Shown: positions 37,539 to 48,494, numbered from the stretch's first letter. The stretch is DNA of 64,000 nucleotides from Photobacterium swingsii (GCF_024346715.1 NZ_AP024852.1:124001-188000), one strand, 5' to 3'. A program made the numbers and translations. The notes: generated by a model not told the origin, from the letters alone.

Positions 37539-37561
37539 AAAAAAGCGCCCTGAGGCGCTTT
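37539..37561 (-). terminator. Terminator of yicC
   Basis: Minus-strand hairpin AAAGCGCC/GGCGCTTT with 4-nt loop followed by a T run, 30 nt after the yicC stop. Confidence 0.85.
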
Positions 37562-37590
37562 GGGAATCATGTTATATGTACAAACGGCGC

Positions 37591-38454
37591 TTATTCAATG
37601 TTTTGAATTTGCTCACGCATCTGCTCAATCAGTACTTTGAGTTCAACAGCTGATGCCGTGATATCGGTATTGATTGATTTAGAGGCTAGGGTGTTCGACT
37701 CGCGGTTGAACTCTTGCATCATGAAATCTAAACGGCGACCACATGCGCCACCTTTTTTCATGATCTTCTGTGTTTCTTTCACGTGTGAATCTAAGCGGTC
37801 GAGTTCTTCGGCTACATCGCTCTTTTGCGCCAGCAGGATCAGTTCTTGTTCGACACGGCTTGCATCGAGTTCGATTTTTGCTTCTTCAAAACGGCTTAAT
37901 AGACGTTCACGTTGCCATGCCATGACTTCTGGCATTTGTTCGCGTACTTTGCCTGCTTCAACGGTAATCGCATCCAAACGCTGAACAATCAGCGCCTTCA
38001 TGTTTTCGCCTTCGCTTGCACGTGCTGCAATGAAATCGGTCAGTGCTTCTTCAAAGCCTGCGAGTAGGTCTTTGTTGATCGCATCCAGGTCTTGCTCTGG
38101 TGCTTCCATCACTCCGGGCCAGTTCAATACTTGGAATGGACCAATATTGCCTTCACCTGAGGTCTCTTTAACCCACTGAGCGGCTTTGATCACTTGCTTA
38201 GCAAGGTCTTCATTAATCGATAGTTCGCGATTAGAAGATGCGTTCGCTTCAAAGCGTAGGTTGCACTCTACTTTGCCTCGAGCTAGGCGTTTACGGAAGC
38301 GTTCACGCAGAACCGGCTCTAGGCCACGGAACTGTTCAGGCATACGTAAGTAGGTTTCTAAGTAACGCTGGTTGACCGAACGGATTTCCCAAACGGCGCT
38401 GCCCCAGTCGCCTTTTACTTCACGGCGCGCGTAGGCGGTCATGCTATGAATCAT
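37591..38454 (-). CDS. yicC: YicC family endoribonuclease
   Basis: 287 residues, conserved stress-related protein shown in E. coli to cleave or help degrade small RNA. N-terminal MIHSMTAYARREVKGDWG and SVNQRYLETYLRMPEQFRGLE, and C-terminal DUF1732 part with KKGGACGRRLDFMMQEFNRESNT are family signatures. Divergent from rph, with 224 nt between for both promoters. yicC is a known integration site for some Vibrio elements; here it is intact. Confidence 0.94.
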   Translation of the reverse strand: MIHSMTAYARREVKGDWGSAVWEIRSVNQRYLETYLRMPEQFRGLEPVLRERFRKRLARGKVECNLRFEANASSNRELSINEDLAKQVIKAAQWVKETSGEGNIGPFQVLNWPGVMEAPEQDLDAINKDLLAGFEEALTDFIAARASEGENMKALIVQRLDAITVEAGKVREQMPEVMAWQRERLLSRFEEAKIELDASRVEQELILLAQKSDVAEELDRLDSHVKETQKIMKKGGACGRRLDFMMQEFNRESNTLASKSINTDITASAVELKVLIEQMREQIQNIE

Positions 38455-38678
38455 TGGCTGATGGCCCTTTTGTTAAGCGGTTCGCTTGAAGCTGGTGCTC
38501 AAAGCGTTGATGAGCTGATTATACTCAGCATTGATTATAAAAGGAATTGAACCGCGTTGTTGTGGCTTTGCGCTGCAATTGTGGGCGTCTAAGAGCAATC
38601 GTTTAGCAAAGGGTTAGCACTGGCGGACGTAACTGGCTATAATCGCAGGTTAAAATTACTCAGTCAGAGGTTATCCCG

Positions 38679-39395
38679 ATGCGTCCAAGCGGCAGACAGA
38701 CCCACCAAGTTCGTCCTATTACTATTACTCGTAACTTTACAGCACATGCTGAAGGCTCAGTTTTAGTAGAGTTCGGTGATACCAAAGTGATTTGTACCGC
38801 GAGCGTGGAAGAAAATGTACCACGTTGGCTAAAAGGTAAAGGTCAGGGCTGGGTTACTGCTGAATACGGCATGTTACCTCGTGCCACGCACACCCGTAAC
38901 CGTCGCGAAGCTGCGAGCGGTAAACAAGGTGGCCGCACCATGGAAATTCAACGTCTTATCGCCCGTAGTTTGCGTGCTGCAGTAGACCTTGAAGCGCTAG
39001 GTGAGCAAATGATCACTGTTGATTGTGATGTTATCCAAGCCGATGGCGGTACGCGTACTGCGTCTATTACTGGTGCTATGGTTGCGCTAGTTGATGCGAT
39101 CAATTACATGATTGAAAAAGGTCTGCTGAAGAAGAGTCCGCTGAAAGGCATGGTTGCTGCTGTGTCTGTGGGGATCTATAACGGTGAGCCTGTTTGTGAT
39201 TTGGAGTACGTTGAAGATTCAGCGGCTGAAACCGACATGAACGTGGTGATGACCGAAGAAGGTAAGATGATCGAGATTCAGGGCACTGCGGAAGGCGAGG
39301 CCTTTAGCCATGAAGAATTGTTGGCGATGTTAGCGCTGGCGAAGGACGGCATTACCGATATCATTTCGATGCAGAAAGCAGCGTTAGAAAATTAA
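38679..39395 (+). CDS. rph: Ribonuclease PH
   Basis: Phosphorolytic 3'-to-5' exoribonuclease that trims tRNA 3' ends. 238 residues starting [16 protein letters not shown], with [14 protein letters not shown], the arginine-rich [10 protein letters not shown] and phosphate-site region [19 protein letters not shown], and [17 protein letters not shown]. Full length, unlike the frameshifted E. coli K-12 copy. pyrE follows after a terminator hairpin. Confidence 0.96.
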   Translation: MRPSGRQTHQVRPITITRNFTAHAEGSVLVEFGDTKVICTASVEENVPRWLKGKGQGWVTAEYGMLPRATHTRNRREAASGKQGGRTMEIQRLIARSLRAAVDLEALGEQMITVDCDVIQADGGTRTASITGAMVALVDAINYMIEKGLLKKSPLKGMVAAVSVGIYNGEPVCDLEYVEDSAAETDMNVVMTEEGKMIEIQGTAEGEAFSHEELLAMLALAKDGITDIISMQKAALEN

Positions 39396-39400
39396 TGATT

Positions 39401-39428
39401 AAGCGACTCTATTGAGTCGCTTTTTTTT
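39401..39428 (+). terminator. Terminator after rph, possible pyrE attenuator
   Basis: Stem AAGCGACTC/GAGTCGCTT with 4-nt loop and eight T, 6 nt after the rph stop and 90 nt before pyrE. In E. coli the equivalent hairpin attenuates pyrE by UTP; here that is inference. Confidence 0.85.
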
Positions 39429-39518
39429 GTCTAAAATTTGTCGATAGTGTTACTGAATAGGGGCTGTTGATAGGTTATAGCGAATAAAACACAAACATAG
39501 CTATATTAAGGAGTTACA

Positions 39519-40160
39519 ATGAAAGCATATCAGCGTCAGTTCATCGAATTTGCCCTAGAGAAAGGTGTGTTGAAGTTTGGTGAGTTCACTCTGAAATCAG
39601 GCCGTAAGAGCCCGTACTTTTTCAATGCGGGTTTATTTAACTCAGGGCGTGATCTTGCACGTCTAGGCCGTTTTTACGCTGAAGCTTTAGTTGAAGCTGG
39701 TATTGATTACGATGTGTTGTTTGGCCCTGCATACAAAGGGATCCCTATCGCAACGACGACAGCGGTAGCGTTGGCTGACCACCACGATGTGGATACGCCA
39801 TACTGTTTTAACCGTAAAGAAGCGAAGAACCACGGTGAAGGTGGTAACTTAGTGGGTAGCGCGTTAGAAGGCCGCATCATGTTAGTGGATGATGTGATCA
39901 CTGCGGGTACTGCAATTCGCGAGTCGATGGAAATCATCAAAGCGAACGGTGCAGACCTTGCTGGCGTATTGGTGGCGATTGATCGCCAAGAAAAAGGCAA
40001 GGGCGAGCTTTCTGCGATTCAGGAGGTCGAGCGTGACTTTGGCTGTGATGTGATCTCGATTGTGTCACTGGGTGATGTCGTGACCTACCTTGCCGAGCAA
40101 GATGGCATGGAACAGCACCTTGAAGCGGTTAAAGCGTACCGTGCACAATACGGCGTTTAA
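39519..40160 (+). CDS. pyrE: Orotate phosphoribosyltransferase
   Basis: Makes OMP from orotate and PRPP in pyrimidine synthesis. 213 residues with [40 protein letters not shown] loop and the PRPP site [23 protein letters not shown] precedes the ATG. Confidence 0.97.
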   Translation: MKAYQRQFIEFALEKGVLKFGEFTLKSGRKSPYFFNAGLFNSGRDLARLGRFYAEALVEAGIDYDVLFGPAYKGIPIATTTAVALADHHDVDTPYCFNRKEAKNHGEGGNLVGSALEGRIMLVDDVITAGTAIRESMEIIKANGADLAGVLVAIDRQEKGKGELSAIQEVERDFGCDVISIVSLGDVVTYLAEQDGMEQHLEAVKAYRAQYGV

Positions 40161-40186
40161 GCCTTGTTGTAATAAACTACGATGAC

Positions 40187-40218
40187 AAAAAAAGGCTTGC
40201 CACTGGGCAAGCCTTTTT
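40187..40218. terminator. Terminator between pyrE and slmA
   Basis: Stem AAAGGCTTGCC/GGCAAGCCTTT with 4-nt loop, A run left and T run right; bidirectional between convergent genes. Confidence 0.88.
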
Positions 40219-40243
40219 GTTGGTGTTTGGGCATTGAATGTAC

Positions 40244-40834
40244 TTAACCTAGCTGTGCACTCAGCAGTGCCCAGTAATCATCAAAGCTATCCGTCGGCTT
40301 ATGCTTGAAGTTAGACCGTACGTAGCGGCTTAGGCTACCTTCTACTTGGCCTAACAACTGTGCCGCCAAGATACTTTCATCGACAGGAAAGCCTTTGCCT
40401 TCACGTAGCTTACGCTCACGCAGCACTTGACGCAGTTGGGTTTCGATACGCTCAAACAGCTGATTGATACGTGCTTGCAGACGGTCTTGTTCAAACATCA
40501 GCGCATGGCCCGTCATGATACGGGTTAAACCTGGGTTACGCTCGGCGAAGACTAAGATCAGCTGTAACACCATGCGAAGGCGGTTCAGGGTGTCTTTTTC
40601 TTCATCTAGGATACGGTTGATGCGGGTAGTGATTGAATCTTCAATAAACTCAATCAGGCCTTCAAACATACGCGCTTTGCTTGGAAAATGACGGTAGAGT
40701 GCAGCTTCTGATACGCCTACTTGAGCAGCAAGTTTGGCCGTTGTAATACGTTGGCTACCTTGTGCTGACTCTAGCATTTGTGCCAAAGCTTGTAGAATCT
40801 CTTCGCGGCGATTGTTTTTTTTGTTGCCTGCCAT
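40244..40834 (-). CDS. slmA: Nucleoid occlusion factor SlmA
   Basis: TetR-family DNA-binding protein that blocks FtsZ ring formation over the chromosome. 196 residues: HTH region ([42 protein letters not shown]) and a helical FtsZ-binding/dimer domain ([20 protein letters not shown]). The ATG at 40834 ([11 protein letters not shown]) matches family starts; an upstream ATG at 40876 is probably not used. Confidence 0.95.
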   Translation of the reverse strand: MAGNKKNNRREEILQALAQMLESAQGSQRITTAKLAAQVGVSEAALYRHFPSKARMFEGLIEFIEDSITTRINRILDEEKDTLNRLRMVLQLILVFAERNPGLTRIMTGHALMFEQDRLQARINQLFERIETQLRQVLRERKLREGKGFPVDESILAAQLLGQVEGSLSRYVRSNFKHKPTDSFDDYWALLSAQLG

Positions 40835-41004
40835 GAATAACCGTTCCTTTTCGAAATGAGTACCACAGATTGGCACTCGGTCAATAAACCGAGATGCATT
40901 GTTCGCTGGGTATAAAAAACCCGCCTATCTTAACGGTGCGCTGACACAGAGAAAAGTGTTAGCTGCTGATAGTGCTGAGTTATCGGTAAAAAAATTGTAT
41001 CGGC

Positions 41005-41030
41005 AAAAAAAACGCAACCTGAAGGTTGCG
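41005..41030 (-). terminator. Terminator of the dut transcript
   Basis: Minus-strand hairpin CGCAACC/GGTTGCG with 4-nt loop followed by eight T, 50 nt after the dut stop. Confidence 0.88.
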
Positions 41031-41079
41031 TTAGATCGCTTTTAATAGCGATGACTTTTTGCTGATGATCTGCTGCGGT

Positions 41080-41535
41080 TTATTGACGACCGGAATGACC
41101 AAAGCCACCTTCACCGCGATCGCTGCTATCAAAATCATTCACGATGTTAAAGTCAGCTTGTACCACAGGCACGAATACCAACTGAGCAATACGGTCGCCA
41201 GGTTCAATCGTAAAGGTTGATTGACCGCGGTTCCATACTGAAACCATTAGCTGACCTTGGTAGTCTGAATCAATTAAACCGACTAAGTTACCTAAGACAA
41301 TACCGTGTTTATGGCCAAGGCCAGAGCGGGGTAAAATCGTGGCTGCTAGGCTAGGATCGCCAATATGAATCGCCAGACCTGTTGGAACAAGGTGGGTTTG
41401 ACCAGGCTCGACGGTTAGTGCTTCATCTAAGCAGGCGCGTAAATCAAGACCAGCCGATCCTTCGGTAGCGTAAGCGGGTAGTGGAAATTCATTGCCGACA
41501 CGTGGGTCTAGGATTTTTAGGTCGATTTTTTTCAT
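41080..41535 (-). CDS. dut: dUTP diphosphatase
   Basis: Trimeric dUTPase that removes dUTP and supplies dUMP. 151 residues with the five family motifs: [45 protein letters not shown] and the C-terminal [11 protein letters not shown] arm. The start at 41535 ([14 protein letters not shown]) matches E. coli; the longer frame to 41583 is not needed. Downstream of coaBC, as in E. coli. Confidence 0.96.
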   Translation of the reverse strand: MKKIDLKILDPRVGNEFPLPAYATEGSAGLDLRACLDEALTVEPGQTHLVPTGLAIHIGDPSLAATILPRSGLGHKHGIVLGNLVGLIDSDYQGQLMVSVWNRGQSTFTIEPGDRIAQLVFVPVVQADFNIVNDFDSSDRGEGGFGHSGRQ

Positions 41536-41637
41536 CTTGTTCTCTTTAAAGACATGTTTCGTGATGCCAACTTGATACCGCAAGGTTGGGTGTCAAGCTG
41601 GGATATTTAGTTTGTACTATAACTATCTATCGCCCAG

Positions 41638-42846
41638 TTAGTGGCTGCGATAGAGCGCCGTGATTTCATTGATAAGTTGTTTGCCGAGTTCACTCTTGTC
41701 TGTCAGTGGCAGGGCTTTGTCGCCGCTTGGCCAGTACAAGTGCAGGGCATTTTTATCGCTATTGAACCCTTGCCCTTGCTGCGCGACATCGTTGGCACAA
41801 ATCAGATCAAGCTGCTTACGGGTCAGCTTACCACGTGCATATTGCTCGACATCTTGGGTTTCAGCAGCAAAGCCAACGGTAAATGGGCGCTTGTCTGTTA
41901 ACGCAGCCACACTTGCTACGATATCGGGGTTTTTCACTAAAGTGAGCGTCATGGTGTCTTCATCACTTTGTTTTTTCATCTTCTGCTCAGCGACAGTGGC
42001 TGGGCGGAAATCAGCAACCGCGGCACAAGCAACAAAAATATGATGTTGAGGTGCATGGTCCATGGCGGCTTGGTGCATCTGTTCGGCGCTCTCTACATCA
42101 ACGCGAGTGACACCCTGTGGCGTGGGTAAGTTCACTGGGCCACTAATCAAAGTGACTTTTGCGCCACGCTCTGCGGCTGCTTGGGCAATAGCAAAGCCCA
42201 TTTTGCCGGAACTGTGGTTGGAAATATAACGCACAGGATCGAGGGCTTCACGGGTTGGCCCTGCAGTAATGGTCAGTGAAATATCTGTGAGGTCTGCAGG
42301 TTGAAAAAAAGCTTCCGCATGATGTACTAGCTCCATTGGTTCTAGCATACGACCAGGGCCAACATCACCACAGGCTTGTTCACCACTTGCTGGTCCCCAC
42401 ACATGGAAACCACGGCGCTTTAAGGTTGCGATGTTTTCTTGGGTCGCAATATTGCGGTACATCTGCTGATTCATGGCTGGTGCAACCACAATCGGCGAAT
42501 CTGTTGCAAGGCATAAGGTAGAGAGCAAATCATTGCCCATCCCCGCACTGACTCGGGCTATCAGATCCGCTGTCGCAGGAGCCAATAAAACCATGTCGGC
42601 CCATTTAGCCAGCTCAATATGACTCATTGAAGCTTCAGCGGCAGGATCGAGTAGGCTGCTCGATACTGGGTTGCCAGAGACGGCTTGCATCGTTAGGGGC
42701 GTAATAAATTCTTGTGCTGCTTTGGTCATCACGACTTGTACCTGAGCACCGCGCTCGATAAGGCGTCGAGTGAGCTCTGCGCACTTGTATGCGGCGATAC
42801 CACCACTAATTCCGAGAAGTATTTTTTTTCCTGCTAGCGTTTGCAT
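41638..42846 (-). CDS. coaBC: Phosphopantothenoylcysteine synthetase/decarboxylase CoaBC
   Basis: Bifunctional coenzyme A enzyme (Dfp). 402 residues: N-terminal flavoprotein decarboxylase domain ([16 protein letters not shown], with ANMN-type APAMNQQMY, and [13 protein letters not shown] active loop) and C-terminal synthetase domain ([33 protein letters not shown]). Divergent from radC across 290 nt. That gap holds no gene I can support; an ORF there on the minus strand overlaps radC and is a shadow. Confidence 0.96.
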   Translation of the reverse strand: MQTLAGKKILLGISGGIAAYKCAELTRRLIERGAQVQVVMTKAAQEFITPLTMQAVSGNPVSSSLLDPAAEASMSHIELAKWADMVLLAPATADLIARVSAGMGNDLLSTLCLATDSPIVVAPAMNQQMYRNIATQENIATLKRRGFHVWGPASGEQACGDVGPGRMLEPMELVHHAEAFFQPADLTDISLTITAGPTREALDPVRYISNHSSGKMGFAIAQAAAERGAKVTLISGPVNLPTPQGVTRVDVESAEQMHQAAMDHAPQHHIFVACAAVADFRPATVAEQKMKKQSDEDTMTLTLVKNPDIVASVAALTDKRPFTVGFAAETQDVEQYARGKLTRKQLDLICANDVAQQGQGFNSDKNALHLYWPSGDKALPLTDKSELGKQLINEITALYRSH

Positions 42847-43136
42847 GAGATTGCCTGATTAACCAAAAACAAGGGCCACACGATAGCATCAAATATCGCG
42901 TGATTCATCGTTTGAGATCAATCGAGCCTTGGCTAGATGCTGGCTATACCTATCATTTCAAGCAAGGTGTAATTCCAGCTTAGTGATGGGGTTATCTCGT
43001 TACTAGGCTCACAAACGCATGTATTTCTGGTGCTAGATTGCGCTGAAAAACGATGAGCGGCTCGTAACCTATCGCGATCAAATTTGTATTTTTACGGAGA
43101 GGGTTCAAGCGTAGGGAATGACTTAAAGAGGCCGTT

Positions 43137-43811
43137 ATGACATTAAAAAATTTACCGAGTACGCTTCTTCCACGGGAAAAGCTTTTACAGTTTGGGGCAA
43201 AAGCGCTGACGGACGCAGAATTATTAGCCATTTTTTTGCGTACAGGGCTGCCGGGGATCAACGTTATTGAGCTATCCGCTTTGCTTTTGAGTGAATTTGG
43301 ATCCTTACGGGCATTATTGGCTGCTGACGAAAAGCGCTTTTGCGAAGTCAAAGGGCTTGGCCCTGCTAAGTATGTGCAATTACAAGCGGTGCTCGAAATG
43401 AGTCATCGGCACCTGGAGGAAACCCTCAAAAAAGGGGATGTGCTGACGAGTCCGCAACAAACAAGGCAATATTTGAGCCAAATATTGCGCGATCGGCAGC
43501 GTGAAGTTTTTTATATTTTATTTCTCGATAATCAGTACAGAGTCATAGCTGGCGAGGTTTTGTTTGAAGGAACGATCGACTCTGCGGCAGTTTATCCACG
43601 CGAAGTGGTAAAAAGATCACTGGAACTTAATGCAGCCGCGCTCATTTTAGCGCATAATCACCCGTCAGGCGTAGCTGAACCTAGTCAGGCTGACCGTCGA
43701 ATAACCCGAAGAATCACGGATGCACTTGCATTGGTGGATATTCGAGTTCTTGACCACTTTGTTGTGGGTGATGGGGAAATCATTTCTTTTTCTGAACGAG
43801 ATTGGCTATAA
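43137..43811 (+). CDS. radC: RadC family protein (UPF0758)
   Basis: JAB/MPN-domain protein of 224 residues; function unsettled despite the name. N-terminal helix-hairpin-helix ([18 protein letters not shown]) and C-terminal metalloprotease-like domain with the JAMM motif HNHPSG plus downstream Asp ([11 protein letters not shown]) and an upstream Glu. Between coaBC and rpmB, as in most gammaproteobacteria. RadC is used as an insertion site by some transposons; here it is intact. Confidence 0.94.
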   Translation: MTLKNLPSTLLPREKLLQFGAKALTDAELLAIFLRTGLPGINVIELSALLLSEFGSLRALLAADEKRFCEVKGLGPAKYVQLQAVLEMSHRHLEETLKKGDVLTSPQQTRQYLSQILRDRQREVFYILFLDNQYRVIAGEVLFEGTIDSAAVYPREVVKRSLELNAAALILAHNHPSGVAEPSQADRRITRRITDALALVDIRVLDHFVVGDGEIISFSERDWL

Positions 43812-43858
43812 AATAGTCGTTTTTTGAACAAAAAGTGAAGAAAGGATCTGCTCGGGAC

Positions 43859-43887
43859 TTGAGCAACTGGTTTTGACTTAGTATAAT
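43859..43887 (+). promoter_or_regulatory. Promoter of rpmBG
   Basis: TTGAGC, 17-nt spacer, perfect TATAAT at 43882-43887, about 100 nt before rpmB. Confidence 0.65.
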
Positions 43888-43984
43888 GCGCGACCTTTGA
43901 TAGCTGTGGTTATATGTGAAAAGTTTTTTCGTATTGAATTAATCACAGTAGATATCGAGCTGAAACGATTTGGAGAAGACAGTA

Positions 43985-44221
43985 ATGTCCCGAGTATGCC
44001 AAGTAACTGGTAAGCGTCCTGTAACGGGTAACAACCGTTCACACGCACGTAATGCCACCAAGCGTCGTTTTCTGCCGAACCTGCAAACTCATCGTTTCTG
44101 GGTAGAAAGCGAAAAACGCTTCGTTAAACTACGCCTTTCTGCGAAAGGTATGCGTATCATTGATAAGAAAGGCATTGATGTCGTTCTTGCAGATATGCGT
44201 ACTCGCGGCGAGAACGTTTAA
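43985..44221 (+). CDS. rpmB: 50S ribosomal protein L28
   Basis: 78-residue ribosomal protein beginning [36 protein letters not shown] is typical. The true ATG is 43985, with GGAG 9-12 nt upstream; an in-frame ATG at 43970 is spurious. rpmG follows 13 nt later. Confidence 0.97.
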   Translation: MSRVCQVTGKRPVTGNNRSHARNATKRRFLPNLQTHRFWVESEKRFVKLRLSAKGMRIIDKKGIDVVLADMRTRGENV

Positions 44222-44234
44222 GAGGATTTGAACA

Positions 44235-44402
44235 ATGGCTAAAGGCATTCGTGAGAAGATCCGTCTAGTATCATCTGCTGGTACAGGCCACTTCTACACT
44301 ACCGACAAAAACAAGCGTAACATGCCAGGCAAATTTGAGATCAAGAAATTTGATCCTGTAGTTCGCCAGCACGTTATGTACAAAGAAGCTAAAATCAAGT
44401 AA
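44235..44402 (+). CDS. rpmG: 50S ribosomal protein L33
   Basis: 55-residue protein [20 protein letters not shown]..., with [20 protein letters not shown] and a YKEAKIK end. Lacks the zinc cysteines, so it is the C-minus form. It is too short for routine ORF calls but is clear by sequence and by its place after rpmB, with AGAGGA upstream. Confidence 0.97.
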   Translation: MAKGIREKIRLVSSAGTGHFYTTDKNKRNMPGKFEIKKFDPVVRQHVMYKEAKIK

Positions 44403-44422
44403 TTGATTTTAAAATCTTTGAT

Positions 44423-44450
44423 AAAAACCCAGCATTGTCTGGGTTTTTTT
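44423..44450 (+). terminator. Terminator of rpmBG
   Basis: Stem AAACCCAG/CTGGGTTT with 6-nt loop and seven T, 20 nt after rpmG. Confidence 0.9.
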
Positions 44451-44627
44451 ATACCTGAAAAATGTGGATTCCCTTCTATTCTGCTTTAATGCCTGCTCCA
44501 TTACTCGCTGATCATGCTTGCTGCTTTCATCTGTACTGCTTGTGTCTTTCTTTCTCTTGTTTCTTGTCTTAGCGCTTCGCGTTATGGCATCAATGGTATA
44601 ATGGTTAAGATAAAAAGGAGCGTATCC

Positions 44628-45101
44628 ATGAAGTTATCTCGCCGTGGTTGGAACAATGTCATTATCTTTGCGGTTATTATTTTTATTGCCGTGATCCAAC
44701 TACCTACTTTGATCAAGCAGAAATATGGCACAGCATCGCCTCCAGTAACCCTGAGTACCTTATTACCCGCACACGCCGTCATTGATCAGCTTATCTTGCC
44801 TGAACAGCACTATATTCGTCAGGGCGACGATTGGCATATCGCTGGTGGTGAGCAAACAGCGCAGGTGGATGTGGTGAGCCACTGGGCGACATTGGCGGGA
44901 ACACCTGTCGATGAGGCGATGATGACCAAGTTACAACCTCAGCTGACTCAGCCGAGAACCGTTGAAATTTGGCTACAAGCCTATGAAGAACCTGTCAGAG
45001 TGACTGTCTATCAACTTCCACAGTTCTGGTTATTAAAAAACTGGCAGGCACAATGGTTAGCCGTGTCTGTAGAACCGACCTATTTATTTCCTTCACCATA
45101 A
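44628..45101 (+). CDS. Conserved single-helix membrane protein upstream of mutM
   Basis: About 157 residues: one N-terminal membrane helix (residues about 9-27, NVIIFAVIIFIAVIQLPTLI) and a periplasmic domain without motifs I recognise (LPEQHYIRQGDDWHI, RTVEIWLQAYEEPVRVTVYQL). The ATG at 44628 has GGAG 8 nt upstream, so the longer frame from 44514 is not used. It ends 28 nt before mutM and is probably cotranscribed with it. Function unknown. Confidence 0.75.
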   Translation: MKLSRRGWNNVIIFAVIIFIAVIQLPTLIKQKYGTASPPVTLSTLLPAHAVIDQLILPEQHYIRQGDDWHIAGGEQTAQVDVVSHWATLAGTPVDEAMMTKLQPQLTQPRTVEIWLQAYEEPVRVTVYQLPQFWLLKNWQAQWLAVSVEPTYLFPSP

Positions 45102-45129
45102 GCGATAAGCCATAAAATGAGGAGCCAAA

Positions 45130-45939
45130 ATGCCTGAATTACCGGAAGTGGAAGTGAGCCGTATGGGTATTTCACCGCATGTCGCTGGACAAACGGTGTC
45201 GCGCATTACTATTCGCAACCCTAAGCTGCGTTGGCCAATCCCTGAAGCGATAACAGCCATTGAAGGGCAGGTGATTACGCAGGTTACTCGTCGTGCTAAG
45301 TATTTGCTTTTGCACACTGCTGTTGGTACTGCCATCGTCCATTTGGGGATGTCAGGTAGTTTGCGGGTACTGCCTGCAGCTACGCCCCCAGATAAACATG
45401 ATCATGTTGATCTTGTCTTAGCGAGCGGTGAGATGTTGCGTTATAACGACCCTCGTCGGTTTGGTGCGTGGTTGTGGGCTGATCTTAACGAATTACATCA
45501 AGTATTAACGAAGTTGGGCCCTGAGCCGTTAGAGGCTGAATTTGATGCTGATTATTTGTTTGAAAAGGCGCAAGGGCGCCGCACTGTGGTAAAGCAATTT
45601 ATTATGGATAATCACATCGTCGTGGGCGTGGGTAATATCTATGCTAATGAAGCGCTATTTAGCGCAAAAATTTCACCACAACGCCCTGCGAGTAAATTGA
45701 CGAAAGCAGAGGTCACTAAGTTAGTTGCTGAAATAAAGTCAGTACTGGCTTTTGCGATTGAACAAGGCGGTACCACCTTAAAAGACTTCAAGAATGCTGA
45801 CGGTAAACCCGGTTATTTTGCGCAGGAATTACAGGTTTACGGCAAAGGCGGGCAAGCATGCCCGCGGTGCGATGCTCCGCTAAATCAAATAAAAATTGGT
45901 CAGCGTGCTACATTTTATTGTAGTGAATGCCAGTTATAG
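45130..45939 (+). CDS. mutM: Formamidopyrimidine-DNA glycosylase
   Basis: Base-excision repair glycosylase/AP lyase for 8-oxoguanine and Fapy lesions. 269 residues: catalytic N-terminus PELPEVEV, Lys in [10 protein letters not shown] region, H2TH motif [14 protein letters not shown], and C-terminal zinc finger CPRC...CSEC. AGGAG lies upstream of the ATG. Confidence 0.97.
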   Translation: MPELPEVEVSRMGISPHVAGQTVSRITIRNPKLRWPIPEAITAIEGQVITQVTRRAKYLLLHTAVGTAIVHLGMSGSLRVLPAATPPDKHDHVDLVLASGEMLRYNDPRRFGAWLWADLNELHQVLTKLGPEPLEAEFDADYLFEKAQGRRTVVKQFIMDNHIVVGVGNIYANEALFSAKISPQRPASKLTKAEVTKLVAEIKSVLAFAIEQGGTTLKDFKNADGKPGYFAQELQVYGKGGQACPRCDAPLNQIKIGQRATFYCSECQL

Positions 45940-46033
45940 TGATTACCGAGAATATTTTTAGCCTCTGATGAATTCATACTATTCTCTATTTTGTACTCAT
46001 TCATTGTTCGTTTATTGCAAAAAAATGCTGGTG

Positions 46034-46105
46034 AAAGGGATAGAGCATGCAAGTCGCGGTATGATGTTCGTAGGTTAAAAGGGATAGAGCATGAAAGTAA
46101 CGGTA
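46034..46105 (+). repeat. Imperfect duplication of the ugd translation start
   Basis: Two 28-nt copies (46034-46061 and 46078-46105) differ at three positions; each contains AAAGGGATAGAGCATG. The first gives a 5-codon ORF (MQVAV then stop at 46062), mirroring the MKVTV start of ugd. It may be a leader peptide or a relic of duplication. Confidence 0.7.
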
Positions 46106-47434
46106 TTTGGTATTGGGTATGTTGGCTTGGTTCAAGCTGCTGTACTGGCTGAAGTTGGACATGAGGTGATGTGTGTCGATATTGATCAGCACAAAGTCGA
46201 CACTCTAAAACAGGGTATAGTACCTATCTTTGAACCAGGGTTAGCCACCTTAGTGCAAGAAAATATTGAAGCGGGCAGTATGATTTTTACATCAGATATG
46301 GCTGCTGGTGTTGCGCATGGTAAAATTCAGTTTATTGCCGTTGGAACACCACCTGATGAGGATGGTTCTGCCGATTTACAGTATGTGTTATCTGTCGCTG
46401 AAACCATTGCTACCCATATGACCTCCCATCAAATCATTGTCACTAAGTCGACTGTTCCTGTTGGCACGGCAGATAAAGTCAAAGCGCATGTGGCTAGAGT
46501 GTTGCAAGAGCGCAATGAAGATCTCACCTTTGATGTTGCTTCTAACCCTGAATTTTTGAAAGAAGGGGCGGCAGTTTCAGATTGTCGTAAACCTGATCGT
46601 ATTATTGTCGGTACCGATTCTGAAAAAGTGAAACGTCGAATGCGAGAGTTGTATGCGCCGTTTAATCGTAATCGTGACAAGATTTATTTTATGGATGTGC
46701 GCTCGGCTGAACTCACCAAATACGCGGCTAATTGTATGCTGGCGACTAAAATATCCTTTATGAATGAAATGTCTAACTTAGCTGAAAAGCTAGGTGCAGA
46801 TATTGAGCAAGTGCGTAAAGGGATAGGTTCTGATCCTCGTATTGGTTATCACTTTATTTACCCTGGTTGTGGCTATGGTGGGTCGTGTTTTCCGAAAGAT
46901 GTACAAGCTTTGGTGCGTACCTCTTGTGCCATTGATTACCACTCTGAATTACTTGAAGCCGTTGAGCGTGTTAACTCTCGTCAAAAAGAGAAGTTATCAG
47001 ATGCGTTAATGCGCCACTTCGAGGGTGATTTGCAAGGTAAAACTATTGCTGTATGGGGGTTGGCTTTTAAACCAAACACTGATGATATGCGAGAAGCCCC
47101 AAGTCGCGTGTTGATCGAAGCACTTTGGAAAGCAGGTGCTAAGGTACAAGCCTTTGATCCTGAGGCAATGGAAGAGTGTCAGCGGATTTATGGTGAACGC
47201 GATGATTTACTCTTGATGGGAACCAAAGAGGCGGCGTTAAAAAATGCAGATGCCTTGGTGATTTGTACTGAGTGGACCAATTTTAGGGCGCCAGATTTTG
47301 ATGCCTTGGCGGAAACACTGCGTGAAAAAGTGATTGTCGATGGTAGAAACTTGTACGAACCTGAGCTATTGAAAGAATATGGCTTGTATTATTACGCGAT
47401 AGGACGAGGCGATAGCATTAAACCTGTTATCTAG
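46091..47434 (+). CDS. ugd: UDP-glucose 6-dehydrogenase
   Basis: Oxidises UDP-glucose to UDP-glucuronate with two NAD. 447 residues: Rossmann start [52 protein letters not shown], the catalytic Cys in [18 protein letters not shown] and C-terminal [18 protein letters not shown]. The product feeds the epimerase 11 nt downstream, giving UDP-galacturonate for LPS or capsule. Confidence 0.95.
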   Translation: MKVTVFGIGYVGLVQAAVLAEVGHEVMCVDIDQHKVDTLKQGIVPIFEPGLATLVQENIEAGSMIFTSDMAAGVAHGKIQFIAVGTPPDEDGSADLQYVLSVAETIATHMTSHQIIVTKSTVPVGTADKVKAHVARVLQERNEDLTFDVASNPEFLKEGAAVSDCRKPDRIIVGTDSEKVKRRMRELYAPFNRNRDKIYFMDVRSAELTKYAANCMLATKISFMNEMSNLAEKLGADIEQVRKGIGSDPRIGYHFIYPGCGYGGSCFPKDVQALVRTSCAIDYHSELLEAVERVNSRQKEKLSDALMRHFEGDLQGKTIAVWGLAFKPNTDDMREAPSRVLIEALWKAGAKVQAFDPEAMEECQRIYGERDDLLLMGTKEAALKNADALVICTEWTNFRAPDFDALAETLREKVIVDGRNLYEPELLKEYGLYYYAIGRGDSIKPVI

Positions 47435-47445
47435 TTGGAGGAAAT

Positions 47446-48456
47446 GTGAAGTATTTAGTCACAGGCGCAGCTGGGTTTATCGGGAGTGCGGTTGCTGAGC
47501 GTTTATGTGCCCAAGGTCACCAGGTTATTGGTATCGATAATCTTAATGATTACTACGACATAGCATTGAAAGAAGCCCGTTTAGTACGTATTCAGCATGA
47601 GCGGTTTACTTTTATGGCCTTAGATATCGCTGATCGTGAGGGTATCGCTGCGTTATTTGCCGAGCAGCAGTTTGATCGGGTGATCCACCTAGCAGCACAA
47701 GCTGGTGTACGCTATTCGCTTGATAACCCGATGGCCTATGCGGACAGTAATCTAGTGGGTCACTTGACGATCCTTGAAGGCTGTCGTCATAACAAGGTTA
47801 AACATCTTGTCTATGCTTCATCAAGCTCGGTGTATGGCTTGAATCAGAAAATGCCATTTGATACTGCCGATAGTATCGACCACCCGATTTCTCTTTATGC
47901 TGCCACGAAGAAATCCAATGAATTGATGGCGCATACCTATTCTCACTTATATGGTATTCCGACCACAGGGTTACGCTTTTTCACGGTTTATGGGCCGTGG
48001 GGGCGCCCTGACATGGCGTTGTTTAAGTTCACCAAGAAGATTCTTGAAGGTGAACAAATTGATGTTTACAACCATGGTGAATTAAGCCGAGACTTCACTT
48101 ATATCGATGATATTGTTGAGGGTGTGCTTCGCATTCAGGATGTGATCCCTGAGCCAAGTAGGGATTGGGCTGTTGAAACGGGGTCGCCTGCAACAAGTTC
48201 GGCCCCATACCGAGTGTATAACATAGGGCATGGTAGCCCAGTAAAGTTGATGGACTTCATCACAGCATTAGAAACAGCCTTAGGGGTGGAAGCGAAGAAA
48301 AACTTCATGCTGATGCAGCCGGGTGATGTGTACGCAACCTATGCCGATACGCAGGATTTATTTGCTGCTACAGGCTATCTGCCGCAAGTGAAAGTGACGG
48401 AAGGTGTCCAAGCCTTTGTTGATTGGTATCGTGACTTTTATTTGGTTGATACCTGA
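47446..48456 (+). CDS. UDP-glucuronate 4-epimerase
   Basis: Short-chain dehydrogenase-fold sugar epimerase, 336 residues. NAD motif GAAGFIGSAVAERL, HLAAQAGVRYSLDNP, catalytic Ser/Tyr/Lys in YASSSSVYG and YAATKKSNELMAH, and FFTVYGPWGRPDMA. This pattern is that of UDP-glucuronate 4-epimerases (CapI/LpsL type), which agrees with ugd upstream. Starts at GTG 47446 with GGAGG upstream. Confidence 0.88.
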   Translation: MKYLVTGAAGFIGSAVAERLCAQGHQVIGIDNLNDYYDIALKEARLVRIQHERFTFMALDIADREGIAALFAEQQFDRVIHLAAQAGVRYSLDNPMAYADSNLVGHLTILEGCRHNKVKHLVYASSSSVYGLNQKMPFDTADSIDHPISLYAATKKSNELMAHTYSHLYGIPTTGLRFFTVYGPWGRPDMALFKFTKKILEGEQIDVYNHGELSRDFTYIDDIVEGVLRIQDVIPEPSRDWAVETGSPATSSAPYRVYNIGHGSPVKLMDFITALETALGVEAKKNFMLMQPGDVYATYADTQDLFAATGYLPQVKVTEGVQAFVDWYRDFYLVDT

Positions 48457-48494
48457 TAAGTGTTTAGCTGATAAATCTTGATGGCGATACATAG

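Noticed and set aside
37591-38454. yicC as a second element insertion site
   Set aside because: yicC is a known site for some Vibrio elements, but here the gene is intact with normal flanks.
42992-43351. Minus-strand ORF in the coaBC-radC gap
   Set aside because: Most of it is antisense to radC; product has no recognisable features and no SD.
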